5,971 nucleotides of DNA from Bacteroidales bacterium (GTDB lineage Bacteria > Bacteroidota > Bacteroidia > Bacteroidales > NBLH01), in NCBI GenBank assembly GCA_027083715.1, contig JALWNR010000196.1:1-5971 (forward strand), written 5' to 3'. Positions within the stretch are counted from its first letter, which is position 1. Each line of letters begins with the position of its first letter. The position numbers and the translations under genes were made by a program. Positions 1 through 5,971 of the stretch are shown in pieces. The notes beneath the pieces were generated by a model. That model made no database searches. It worked only from the letters and a program-made list of their open reading frames with translations, and was not told where the DNA came from.

Positions 1-50
1 GACTTTTAGTTTTGTATTAAGAGCTTGTGTAATGCCGATGCTACATGAAA

Positions 51-72
51 ATAGTACAATTTATTGTACTAT
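51..72 (-). terminator. Possible weak terminator or palindrome downstream of rpe
   Basis: ATAGTACAAT (51-60) and ATTGTACTAT (63-72) form a perfect 10-bp inverted repeat with a 2-nt centre. On the minus strand it is followed by TTTTC, so it could end the rpe transcript about 110 nt past the stop codon. The stem has only two G-C pairs and the U-run is short, so an intrinsic terminator would be weak. It could instead be a protein-binding palindrome. A second palindrome adjoins it at 73-86. Confidence 0.35.
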
Positions 73-86
73 ATTGAATGTTCAAT
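73..86. repeat. Second adjoining palindrome
   Basis: ATTGAA (73-78) and TTCAAT (81-86) are perfect 6-bp inverted arms around TG, directly abutting the larger palindrome at 51-72. The pair gives two back-to-back hairpins in 36 bp. Role unknown. The rest of the 182-bp left-edge region shows no gene I can support. Confidence 0.35.
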
Positions 87-161
87 CGGTACGAAGCACT
101 ACAATTATTAAAAGCGTATTGGTGTAAATCGCTATTAATCATTAGTTGTGTGTTTTTAAAG

Positions 162-173
162 AGATAATTATCT
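162..173. repeat. Perfect 12-bp palindrome just past the rpe stop
   Basis: AGATAATTATCT is its own reverse complement and ends 9 bp before the rpe stop codon on the downstream side. It has no loop, so it fits a symmetric protein-binding site better than an RNA hairpin. In DNA this AT-rich it may be chance. Confidence 0.25.
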
Positions 174-182
174 AATATCCAG

Positions 183-848
183 TCATCTAACATTAAACTT
201 TAACTCTTTCAGTTTCCTTACCGTTTCCATCGGATTTTCCGAGCCGAAAACAAAACTTCCAGCAACTAAAACATCGGCACCTGCGTCAATAAGTTTTTTT
301 GCATTGCTTGCGTCCACGCCACCATCAATTTCGATTAAAAAATCAGCTCTGTTTTTTTCGGCAAGTACTTTTAGTTGGTTGATTTTTTTGTAGGTATTTT
401 TAATAAATTTTTGTCCGCCAAAACCCGGATTTACCGACATCAGCAGAATCATATCCACATCGTTTAAAATATCTTCCAGTAAATGAACCGGCGTATGTGG
501 GTTAAGTGAAACTCCGGCTTTCATTCCCGTATCTTTTATTTGTTGAATAGTACGATGCAAATGTGTACAAGCCTCATAATGAACTGTTAAAATATCTGCT
601 CCTGCTTTTTGAAAATCTTCAATATACCGTTCGGGTTGAACAATCATTAGGTGCACATCCAAAGGCTTTTGTGCATGTTTTTTTATCTGCTTAATCACCG
701 GCATACCAAAGGTTATATTTGGAACAAAAACTCCGTCCATAATATCCAAATGAAACCAATCGGCTTCGCTTTTGTTCATCCGGTTGATTTCTTTTTCCAG
801 ATTAGTAAAATCTGCCGATAAAAACGAGGGTGATATTAAGTGTTCCAT
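183..848 (-). CDS. rpe: Ribulose-phosphate 3-epimerase
   Basis: Cytosolic TIM-barrel enzyme that interconverts D-ribulose 5-phosphate and D-xylulose 5-phosphate in the pentose phosphate pathway. The 221-residue length is normal and the protein is complete. The family signatures are visible in order: the N-terminal SPSFLSADF strand (residues 6-14); HLDIMDG (33-39), with metal-ligand His33 and catalytic Asp35; DVHLMI (64-69), with His66; the phosphate-side loop MSVNPGFGGQ (137-146); and IDGGV (174-178), with the second catalytic Asp175, followed by the AGS phosphate-binding turn (196-198). The start is the ATG immediately before the first barrel strand. The leader is A-rich with no Shine-Dalgarno sequence. 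The gene lies 46 bp downstream of the membrane-protein gene on the same strand, with no clear promoter between them, so co-transcription is likely. Identification is secure; the metal and catalytic roles are family knowledge. Confidence 0.97.
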   Translation of the reverse strand: MEHLISPSFLSADFTNLEKEINRMNKSEADWFHLDIMDGVFVPNITFGMPVIKQIKKHAQKPLDVHLMIVQPERYIEDFQKAGADILTVHYEACTHLHRTIQQIKDTGMKAGVSLNPHTPVHLLEDILNDVDMILLMSVNPGFGGQKFIKNTYKKINQLKVLAEKNRADFLIEIDGGVDASNAKKLIDAGADVLVAGSFVFGSENPMETVRKLKELKFNVR

Positions 849-894
849 TTTTTAGTTGTCTGAGATTGTTTCTGAATATAAATTGATTATTTAA

Positions 895-1809
895 TTACTC
901 GTCTTGTTCTTTTTCCTGATGCTCATCCTTATCGCTTTCTTCCACTTCTTCATTGCGTTCCACTATAATCGGGTCTTGATCTTCATCATATCTGCGCTTA
1001 CGCAAAATTATACGCAATGCCAATACAGCTTTTTCCAAATCAACAACCAATTGAGGAGGTATTTTCATCTCTAAAATATTGGTAATAACTTTCAGTGTGT
1101 CTGTGGACATATTTTTCACCACAAAAACATTAGCGGTAAGTTTATCGGGTAATAGTTGATTTCCTTCTTCATCAGTATAATTTTTATCAGCCAGATAATG
1201 CTCAATCAGCTCCACATCATTTTTCACCGATGAAATATCGTCATAGAAAAACTCATTGGTACGTTCGTGCATAATAATATTGTTTGCCCAATCGTAGGTA
1301 CATGTATAAAAACTGATGTAGTTTATCGTAAGGGCAATAATTTGTACGTTCCATACAGAATATAAAATATTTTCACTTTCAGTGGCACGTTTTAAAATGT
1401 TTTCTTTTTCTATGCCCGGAACTTCCCAATAAACAGGATAAGGAACCAGTAAGAAATTTTTTGATTCCAATGCGCTCATATTTAAGCGTAGCTTTTTAAT
1501 GGCAGTTTTCTTTATTTCGGTATTTAAATCATTAATCAGCCATTTTATCATATCCTCTTCGCTTGGGCGCAATGAGTAAACTTTTCTGCCTCTGAAATAA
1601 GGTTTTACCCATACTGCAAACAGTATCCAACCAGTAATTATAAATCCAATGCCAGCTGTTGTTGTATTATTGAAAAAATACATGATAAACAGACCAAACA
1701 GAATTGACATAACCGCAAACTTTAGCCACCAACTATGCATTGGTGGATATTCCGGTGCAAATACCGTAAAGTATGCCTTTATTGTTTGTGTCCGGTTTTC
1801 TGTTCGCAT
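895..1809 (-). CDS. Two-helix membrane protein of unknown function with acidic C-terminal tail
   Basis: I do not recognise a named family. The 304-residue protein has a short N-terminal region and then two adjacent hydrophobic segments, at about residues 27-46 and 52-68. They are separated by only about five residues (NNTTT), which suggests a membrane hairpin. The basic stretch KPYFRGRK follows directly, so by the positive-inside rule both termini are probably cytoplasmic. The soluble part (about 80-270) has a mixed alpha/beta look. Its central region (about 150-195), rich in beta-type residues and ending in FFYDDISSV, faintly recalls bacterial PH-like domains where a membrane hairpin is followed by a beta domain; that is a guess. 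Residues 275-304 form a highly charged, mostly Glu/Asp tail that is probably disordered. There is no signal peptide, lipobox or catalytic motif. The start is an ATG after an A-rich leader; Met24 is a possible but less likely alternative. It precedes rpe by 46 bp and may share its transcript. Confidence 0.85.
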   Translation of the reverse strand: MRTENRTQTIKAYFTVFAPEYPPMHSWWLKFAVMSILFGLFIMYFFNNTTTAGIGFIITGWILFAVWVKPYFRGRKVYSLRPSEEDMIKWLINDLNTEIKKTAIKKLRLNMSALESKNFLLVPYPVYWEVPGIEKENILKRATESENILYSVWNVQIIALTINYISFYTCTYDWANNIIMHERTNEFFYDDISSVKNDVELIEHYLADKNYTDEEGNQLLPDKLTANVFVVKNMSTDTLKVITNILEMKIPPQLVVDLEKAVLALRIILRKRRYDEDQDPIIVERNEEVEESDKDEHQEKEQDE

Positions 1810-1886
1810 TTGTTTTTATTGTTAAACTTCAAAACATCAACCAACCGTCTGACTTTTGAACGTTTATCTTATTTTTTGTTTAAATG

Positions 1887-1921
1887 TTTTGATGTCTGCA
1901 GGTTATTAGCAAACATCAAAA
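1887..1921. repeat. Inverted repeat between valS and the membrane-protein gene
   Basis: TTTTGATGT (1887-1895) and ACATCAAAA (1913-1921) are perfect 9-bp inverted arms around a 17-nt spacer. They lie in the 155-bp gap downstream of the valS stop and upstream of the membrane-protein start. A further partial copy, AAACATCAA, occurs at 1832-1840. The structure could be a weak valS 3'-end hairpin, but no U-tract follows either arm. It could equally be a binding site for a regulator of the downstream gene. The arms are AT-rich, so chance is a real possibility. Confidence 0.35.
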
Positions 1922-1964
1922 GTTCATTACAACTTTTACTTTTTTCTTTATAAACTTTCTACTT

Positions 1965-4601
1965 TTAACTTTTACTCAATGCCTTAATCTGCTCTTCCAA
2001 AGCCTTGATTTTTGCTTCGGCTTCTGCCTTTTTCTTCTGTTCTGTCTGAACCACTTTTTCCGGTGCATTCTGAACAAAACGTTCATTGCTTAATTTTTTC
2101 ATCACCGAATTTAAAAAGCCTTTAGTGTAATCCAGTTCTTTTTTTAGCTTTTCCAATTCTTCTTCGGTATTAATTAAATCACCCAAAGGTACAAAATATT
2201 CAACCGATTTAATGATGAAGCTTGCGGCTCCTTCTACTTTTTCTTTTACTTCTTCAATGCTTGAAACTCCGGCTAATTTTTCGATAATTGCATGTGCATC
2301 ACTGTTGTAATTTTCCGCTTTTACTTTTAGCTCTACAGTTTCCCTGATGGGGATGTTTTTTTCTTTTTTGATATTTCTGATTGCCGAAATTACTTCTTTT
2401 ACCGTTTCGCAATTTTCAAGCAGTTCTTTATCGTAGTTTTCAGTTTTAGGCATTTCTGCAACTACAATACTTTCACCTTCTTTTCTATCTTCAAGCAATT
2501 GCCAGATTTCTTCAGTTATGAAAGGCATAAACGGATGCAAGATACGAAGTATTTTATCGAAAAACTCAATAGTTTCCTGATAAGTTTTTGCATCAATCGG
2601 TTTTTGATATGCCGGTTTTACCATTTCAAGATACCAAGCTGAAAATTCATTCCAGAAGAATGTATAAACAGTCATTACCGCTTCTGAAATCCGAAATTCG
2701 GCAAATTGTTTGTCTAGTGTTTCAATTACTTCATTCAGTTTATGTTCAAACCAGTTGATTGCTTTTATGGCAGAATCCGGTTGTTTAACATCATTACTTA
2801 CTTCCCATTGTTTTACCAAACGGAAAGCATTCCATATTTTGTTTCCGAAATTACGTCCTTGTTCGGGCAATTTATCATCATACAACAAATCGCCGCCGGC
2901 AGGCGAGCACAAAAGCATACCAATACGCACACCATCGGCACCGTATTTTTTCATCAATTCAATCGGGTCGGGCGAGTTACCTAGTTGTTTTGACATTTTT
3001 CTGCCTTGCTTGTCGCGTACCATTCCAGTAAAATATACATTGCTGAACGGTTTTTCGTTGCGATATTCGTAACCGGATATTATCATTCGTGCAATCCAGA
3101 AAAAGATAATATCATGTCCGGTAACCAAATCGTTGGTTGGGTAGTAATAGTTAATTTCTTCATTATCCGGCTCATTTATCCCGTTGAAAACGGAAATAGG
3201 CCACAGCCACGATGAAAACCAGGTATCCAAAACATCTTCATCTTGACGTAAATCATCCGCTGTAAGATTTTGATTACCTGTTTTTTCGCGAGCCAGTTCA
3301 ACGGCTTTTTCAATATTTTCGGCAACCACAAAATCATTACTGTCGGGCAGATAATAAGCAGGAATACGCTGACCCCACCATAACTGGCGTGAAATGTTCC
3401 AGTCGCGAACACCCTCCATCCAATGGCGATATACATTTTTAAACTTCTTAGGAAAGAATTTAATGTTATCGTTCATTACACTTTCCAAAGCCGGTTTTGC
3501 CAATTTGCTCATTTTCAAAAACCATTGCATCGAAAGTTTCGGTTCAATCACCGCATCGGTTCTTTCAGAAAAACCCACTTTGTTTATATAATCTTCTTCT
3601 TTTACCAGATAGCCTTTTTCTGCCAGTTCTTTGGTAATCAGTTTGCGCACTTCAAAGCGGTCTTTGCCGATATAAAGCTGAGCTGCTTCACTTAATGTAC
3701 CATCATCATTGAAAATATCAATACTTGGTAAATTGTATTTTTGACCGATTTCGTAGTCGTGAATATCGTGTGCAGGGGTGATTTTTAGTGCACCGGTACC
3801 AAACTCCCTGTCCACATATTCATCCTGAATAACCGGAACCGGACGATTTACCAAAGGTACAATCACTTTTTTGCCTTTAAATTTGGTAAAACGCTCATCA
3901 TCAGGATGCACGCAAACAGCCGTGTCGCCCAAAATAGTTTCGGGGCGTGTAGTGGCAATGGTTATATAATCATTTTCGCCTTCTACCTGATATTTTAGAT
4001 AGTAAAGTTTTGAGTTCAGTTCTTTGTAGATTACTTCCTCGTCCGAAACAGCAGTTTTTGCACTTGGGTCCCAGTTTACCATGCGAATACCGCGATAAAT
4101 TTTTCCTTTATTATATAGGTCAATAAAAATTTTGATTACACTATCGTAAAGTTCTTTATCCATGGTAAAACGGGTTCTGTCCCAGTCGCAGGAAGCCCCC
4201 AGTTTTTTTAGTTGTTCAAGGATGATACCCCCATGCTTTTCTTTCCATTCCCAGGCATGTTTTAAAAACTCTTCGCGCGAAAGCGAATTTTTATCAATTC
4301 CTTCGGCTTTTAGTTTGGCAACTACTTTTGCTTCGGTAGCAATAGAGGCATGGTCGGTACCCGGCACCCAGCAAGCATTTTTGCCTTGCATGCGCGCACG
4401 GCGGATTAAAATGTCCTGAATGGTATTGTTGAGCATGTGCCCCATGTGTAATACACCCGTTACGTTTGGTGGCGGAATTACAATGGTGTAAGGTTCTCTG
4501 TCATCCGGAACTGATTTAAACAGTTTGTTATCAAGCCAGTATTTATACCATTTATCCTCTGTGTTTTGCGGATTATATTGCGAAGGAATTTCCTTTGTCA
4601 T
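1965..4601 (-). CDS. valS: Valine--tRNA ligase (valyl-tRNA synthetase)
   Basis: Class I aminoacyl-tRNA synthetase that charges tRNA-Val with valine in the cytosol. It is complete at 878 residues, normal for bacteria. The Rossmann catalytic domain carries the HIGH-type motif HMGH (52-55) inside [12 protein letters not shown], then [10 protein letters not shown] (81-90). The CP1 editing domain, which clears threonyl-tRNA-Val, shows [10 protein letters not shown] (217-226) and [12 protein letters not shown] (268-279). WWGQRIP (408-414) and [11 protein letters not shown] (458-468) follow, then the second ATP signature KMSKQ (535-539), in place of the commoner KMSKS. After it come the helical anticodon-binding domain (about 600-760) and a C-terminal coiled-coil tRNA-binding arm (about 811-878) rich in Lys and Glu. 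The start is the ATG just ahead of the typical [19 protein letters not shown]-terminus. The leader lacks a Shine-Dalgarno sequence. A promoter box lies 36 bp upstream, so the gene probably starts its own transcript. No T-box-like leader is present. Function is certain. Confidence 0.99.
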   Translation of the reverse strand: MTKEIPSQYNPQNTEDKWYKYWLDNKLFKSVPDDREPYTIVIPPPNVTGVLHMGHMLNNTIQDILIRRARMQGKNACWVPGTDHASIATEAKVVAKLKAEGIDKNSLSREEFLKHAWEWKEKHGGIILEQLKKLGASCDWDRTRFTMDKELYDSVIKIFIDLYNKGKIYRGIRMVNWDPSAKTAVSDEEVIYKELNSKLYYLKYQVEGENDYITIATTRPETILGDTAVCVHPDDERFTKFKGKKVIVPLVNRPVPVIQDEYVDREFGTGALKITPAHDIHDYEIGQKYNLPSIDIFNDDGTLSEAAQLYIGKDRFEVRKLITKELAEKGYLVKEEDYINKVGFSERTDAVIEPKLSMQWFLKMSKLAKPALESVMNDNIKFFPKKFKNVYRHWMEGVRDWNISRQLWWGQRIPAYYLPDSNDFVVAENIEKAVELAREKTGNQNLTADDLRQDEDVLDTWFSSWLWPISVFNGINEPDNEEINYYYPTNDLVTGHDIIFFWIARMIISGYEYRNEKPFSNVYFTGMVRDKQGRKMSKQLGNSPDPIELMKKYGADGVRIGMLLCSPAGGDLLYDDKLPEQGRNFGNKIWNAFRLVKQWEVSNDVKQPDSAIKAINWFEHKLNEVIETLDKQFAEFRISEAVMTVYTFFWNEFSAWYLEMVKPAYQKPIDAKTYQETIEFFDKILRILHPFMPFITEEIWQLLEDRKEGESIVVAEMPKTENYDKELLENCETVKEVISAIRNIKKEKNIPIRETVELKVKAENYNSDAHAIIEKLAGVSSIEEVKEKVEGAASFIIKSVEYFVPLGDLINTEEELEKLKKELDYTKGFLNSVMKKLSNERFVQNAPEKVVQTEQKKKAEAEAKIKALEEQIKALSKS

Positions 4602-4613
4602 AATTGCACTAAG

Positions 4614-4628
4614 TTTTAACAGTTAAAA
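4614..4628. promoter_or_regulatory. Palindrome in the predicted valS leader
   Basis: TTTTAAC and GTTAAAA form a perfect 7-bp inverted repeat around a single central A. It lies 12 bp upstream of the valS start codon and 8 bp downstream of the -7 box, so it would fall at or just after the transcription start. The one-base centre makes an RNA hairpin strained, and a dimeric protein-binding site is at least as plausible. It is very AT-rich, so chance occurrence cannot be excluded. Confidence 0.3.
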
Positions 4629-4636
4629 TCAAATCG

Positions 4637-4644
4637 CAAAAGTA
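4637..4644 (-). promoter_or_regulatory. Bacteroidetes-type -7 promoter box for valS
   Basis: Read on the minus strand this is TACTTTTG, a perfect match to the TAnnTTTG -7 consensus used by the Bacteroidetes primary sigma factor. It is 36 bp from the valS ATG, which would give a leader of roughly 25-32 nt. The -33 element is not clear: no good TTTG lies at the expected distance, and only T-rich sequence and a TGTTT about 20-25 bp upstream can be seen. I searched the gaps ahead of the other genes for the same motif and found no perfect copy, which makes this one more credible. Confidence 0.6.
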
Positions 4645-4671
4645 TAAAAAGTATTTGTAAATGGAAACACA

Positions 4672-4713
4672 GTAGCACAAGTAAGGAGACACAGCTCAGG
4701 AGACCTATGCTAC
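4672..4713. repeat. Degenerate hairpin-rich patch between the RNA ligase gene and valS
   Basis: GTAGCA (4672-4677) and TGCTAC (4708-4713) are perfect 6-bp inverted arms. Inside them, CACAGCT (4690-4696) and ACCTATG (4703-4709) form an imperfect stem (five Watson-Crick pairs of seven, plus one possible G-U) with a 6-nt loop. The direct repeat AGGAGAC occurs at 4684-4690 and 4698-4704. The patch is more GC-rich than the surrounding intergenic DNA. It looks like a decayed palindromic repeat element of the REP kind, or the structured 3' end of the ligase transcript. It lacks a U-tract, so it is not a standard intrinsic terminator. Confidence 0.4.
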
Positions 4714-4722
4714 GATTTCGGC

Positions 4723-5364
4723 TCAAAAATCCCTGACTTTTAATTTTGTAATGATACGCCTGCCCATTCGATCGTTCAGGTAGGTTTTAGGAGTACCTAC
4801 AACCCCTTCGGCAATTAATTCACTATTGTATGCACTCTTAAAGCCACCTTTTTTAATGGTTTCAATCATTTCATTTAAAGTAGCATCAGCAACAAAAGGC
4901 ACTTTTTCCAAACCTAAATCATCGGCAATATTAAAAGTATCTTGTTTTTTTAGCCAAATGCCGTTTACATTAATATCAAAAAGTGCAAAACCAATATCTT
5001 TACGGTATAATTTACCCACTGCCTGAATTTTATTACCGTAACCTTCGCCAAAAAATACCACATCACGATCAAAATGTTCTGCTATTTTATCTTTTATCGG
5101 ATAAAAAATCTCTTCCAGTCTTTTTAGTAAATACTCTGGAATAATGGCTTTATCTGTTCTTCCTCCAAAATTAATTTCCTGAGTTTCGTGCTGAAAAAGA
5201 ACACGAATATTAGTACCGTCCACTTTTTCGTACCATTCCCAAATGTTATCTTTCAGGTATTCAAATTCAGGCATTGTCCATGCACCATCAATAACATATT
5301 TACCTTTTCCGTCGGGGCGTTTAAAAACCGTTTGAATTTTGTGATATTTTAAAAAGTTAATCAT
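4723..5364 (-). CDS. Stand-alone RNA ligase-family nucleotidyltransferase (minimal Rnl2-like)
   Basis: Predicted ATP-dependent RNA ligase of the covalent nucleotidyltransferase superfamily, expected to adenylate itself on lysine and seal RNA ends. In its 213 residues all the superfamily motifs appear in order. Motif I is EKVDGTN (46-52), with nucleophile Lys47. GGRT (67-70) has the conserved Arg69. Motif III is FFGEGYG (104-110), with Glu107. Motif IIIa is FALFDI (126-131). Motif IV is AEGVVG (185-190), with Glu186. Motif V is KLK (207-209). The protein ends four residues after motif V, so the C-terminal domain that T4 Rnl2 and DNA ligases carry is absent. A short N-terminal extension (KYHKIQTVFKR) precedes the catalytic core. 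The start is fixed: an in-frame TAA lies five codons upstream and ATG is the only good initiator. It appears to be a one-gene unit, with the clpX terminator upstream and the valS promoter downstream. No kinase, phosphatase, RtcB or Hen1 partner is visible. Family placement is strong. Substrate and role are unknown, and phage origin is an inference. Confidence 0.88.
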   Translation of the reverse strand: MINFLKYHKIQTVFKRPDGKGKYVIDGAWTMPEFEYLKDNIWEWYEKVDGTNIRVLFQHETQEINFGGRTDKAIIPEYLLKRLEEIFYPIKDKIAEHFDRDVVFFGEGYGNKIQAVGKLYRKDIGFALFDINVNGIWLKKQDTFNIADDLGLEKVPFVADATLNEMIETIKKGGFKSAYNSELIAEGVVGTPKTYLNDRMGRRIITKLKVRDF

Positions 5365-5454
5365 GGTTTGAATTTTTTATTATGGATAAATTTTCCGTAC
5401 AAGGTAATAAGTTTTTGGAAATAATTTTCAGGGGTTTTAAATAAAACCATAAAA

Positions 5455-5478
5455 AAAGTCGATTTTTAAATCGACTTT
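5455..5478 (-). terminator. Intrinsic terminator of clpX
   Basis: AAAGTCGATTT (5455-5465) and AAATCGACTTT (5468-5478) form a perfect 11-bp stem with a 2-nt centre, effectively a 4-nt loop. On the minus strand the stem runs directly into seven T residues (complement of 5451-5457). It begins 42 bp past the clpX stop codon. Geometry and U-tract fit Rho-independent termination of minus-strand transcription and would insulate the RNA ligase gene from clpX read-through. A second small hairpin, CACAC (5480-5484) with GTGTG (5490-5494), sits just upstream and may add to it. Confidence 0.8.
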
Positions 5479-5519
5479 ACACACATTTAGTGTGGTTTTA
5501 TCTTAAAATTTACATAATT

Positions 5520-5971
5520 TTACGCTACACGTAATTTTTTCATATTTGTTTTGCTGATTTTCTTTTTAGCGTAGTCTAATGTAAGTTTAAATGTTTTTTG
5601 CTTTTTTGAGGGTAACTCAAACATTGCATCTATCATGATTGTTTCAAAAATTGAACGCAAACCACGAGCTCCCAATTTAAATTCAATAGCTTTATCTACA
5701 ATAAAATCCAGTGCATTTTCTTCAATACTCAATTCAGTACCATCCATTTTAAACAGCTTTTTATACTGTTTGACAATAGAATTTTTAGGTTCTACCAAAA
5801 TATTTTTCAAGGCATCTCTATCTAATGGGTTAAGATAAGTTAGAACAGGCAAGCGTCCGATGATTTCAGGAATTAAACCAAAAGATTTTAAATCTTGCGG
5901 TGCAATGTATTGCAGTAAGTTATCCCTGTCTATAGTTTCTTTTGCAGCACTGGCAGAATATCCAACCATGG
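5520..5971 (-). CDS. clpX: ATP-dependent Clp protease ATP-binding subunit ClpX, C-terminal part
   Basis: AAA+ unfoldase that recognises tagged or native substrates, unfolds them with ATP and threads them into the ClpP protease. Only about the last 150 residues are in the window. The 5' end, with the zinc-binding domain and the Walker A and B motifs, lies beyond the right edge, so the first visible Met is internal. Counting from that Met, [11 protein letters not shown] (32-42) carries the arginine finger Arg39, LNPLDRDAL (46-54) follows, and [10 protein letters not shown] (98-107) is the sensor-2 motif with Arg102. The stretch [20 protein letters not shown] is highly conserved in Bacteroidetes ClpX. 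The C-terminus is intact, ending in a short Lys-rich tail. Partner clpP usually lies just upstream and would be outside the window. A strong terminator follows the gene. Confidence 0.96.
   Translation of the reverse strand, partial: MVGYSASAAKETIDRDNLLQYIAPQDLKSFGLIPEIIGRLPVLTYLNPLDRDALKNILVEPKNSIVKQYKKLFKMDGTELSIEENALDFIVDKAIEFKLGARGLRSIFETIMIDAMFELPSKKQKTFKLTLDYAKKKISKTNMKKLRVA

Noticed and set aside
1..21. Left edge, read on the minus strand, spells TKLKV, like the C-terminal motif V of the RNA ligase, hinting at a second gene copy.
   Set aside because: The frame is closed by a stop at 61-63, and the residues before the match (FSCSIGITQALN) have no ligase motif. The match is about 15 bases of A-rich DNA and is best taken as coincidence.
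2..127. Open plus-strand frame from the left edge to a TAA at 125-127, possibly the end of a convergent gene.
   Set aside because: Only 41 codons, with composition unlike a protein terminus, and it runs through the palindromes at 51-86. It cannot be told from chance without sequence to the left.
1735..1953. 72-codon plus-strand open frame.
   Set aside because: It overlaps the N-terminus of the membrane-protein gene and the AT-rich gap, and its Cys/Phe/Leu-rich translation is typical of antisense shadow frames.
2710..3695. Several plus-strand open frames of 65-120 codons and one minus-strand frame (3176-3436) inside valS.
   Set aside because: All lie within the strongly conserved valS coding sequence and have no recognisable motif. 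They are shadow frames.
4602..4722. T-box or other tRNA-sensing leader ahead of valS.
   Set aside because: The predicted leader is only about 30 nt, with no specifier loop or antiterminator, and T-boxes are not typical of Bacteroidetes.
4162..5026. Plus-strand open frames of 66-85 codons inside valS and the RNA ligase gene.
   Set aside because: Antisense to well-supported genes, with no motif or promoter of their own.
5365..5430. Promoter for the RNA ligase gene.
   Set aside because: A promoter is expected after the clpX terminator, but no TAnnTTTG match or convincing TTG-spaced pair was found, so none is annotated.
5433..5448. GGTTTT/AAAACC inverted repeat beside the clpX terminator, considered as a second terminator.
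   Set aside because: Six-bp, mostly A-T stem with no following U-tract on either strand. It may just be part of the AT-rich leader of the ligase gene.

Overview
The window reads as a chromosomal stretch of an AT-rich Bacteroidetes bacterium, probably Bacteroidales or a related marine or environmental order. Three things point that way. The ClpX and valyl-tRNA synthetase proteins look Bacteroidetes-like, including a KMSKQ signature in ValS. The start codons are preceded by A-rich leaders with no Shine-Dalgarno sequence. A perfect TAnnTTTG -7 promoter box, the Bacteroidetes primary sigma type, lies just upstream of valS. The assignment is inferred from sequence character alone.

All five genes lie on the minus strand, so transcription runs from high to low coordinates. 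At the right edge is the C-terminal third of clpX, cut by the window end and followed by a clear intrinsic terminator. Next, as an apparent single-gene unit, comes a small 213-residue RNA ligase-family nucleotidyltransferase that carries every catalytic motif but no C-terminal accessory domain. A 121-bp gap holds a degenerate hairpin-rich patch and then the valS promoter. Complete valS (878 aa) follows, then a 155-bp gap with an inverted repeat. After that come a 304-aa two-helix membrane protein of unknown function and, 46 bp further, complete rpe (ribulose-phosphate 3-epimerase). The last 182 bp at the left edge contain no convincing gene but do hold three short palindromes.

Four of the five genes have ordinary chromosomal neighbours: protein quality control (ClpX), translation (ValS), the pentose phosphate pathway (Rpe) and a membrane protein that may be co-transcribed with rpe. 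The RNA ligase is the outlier. It resembles phage-type and stand-alone RNA repair ligases, sits between a terminator and a promoter like an inserted cassette, and has no visible RNA-repair partner here. It is the item most worth following up. No CRISPR array, rRNA, tRNA, insertion sequence or multi-gene defence system is visible.
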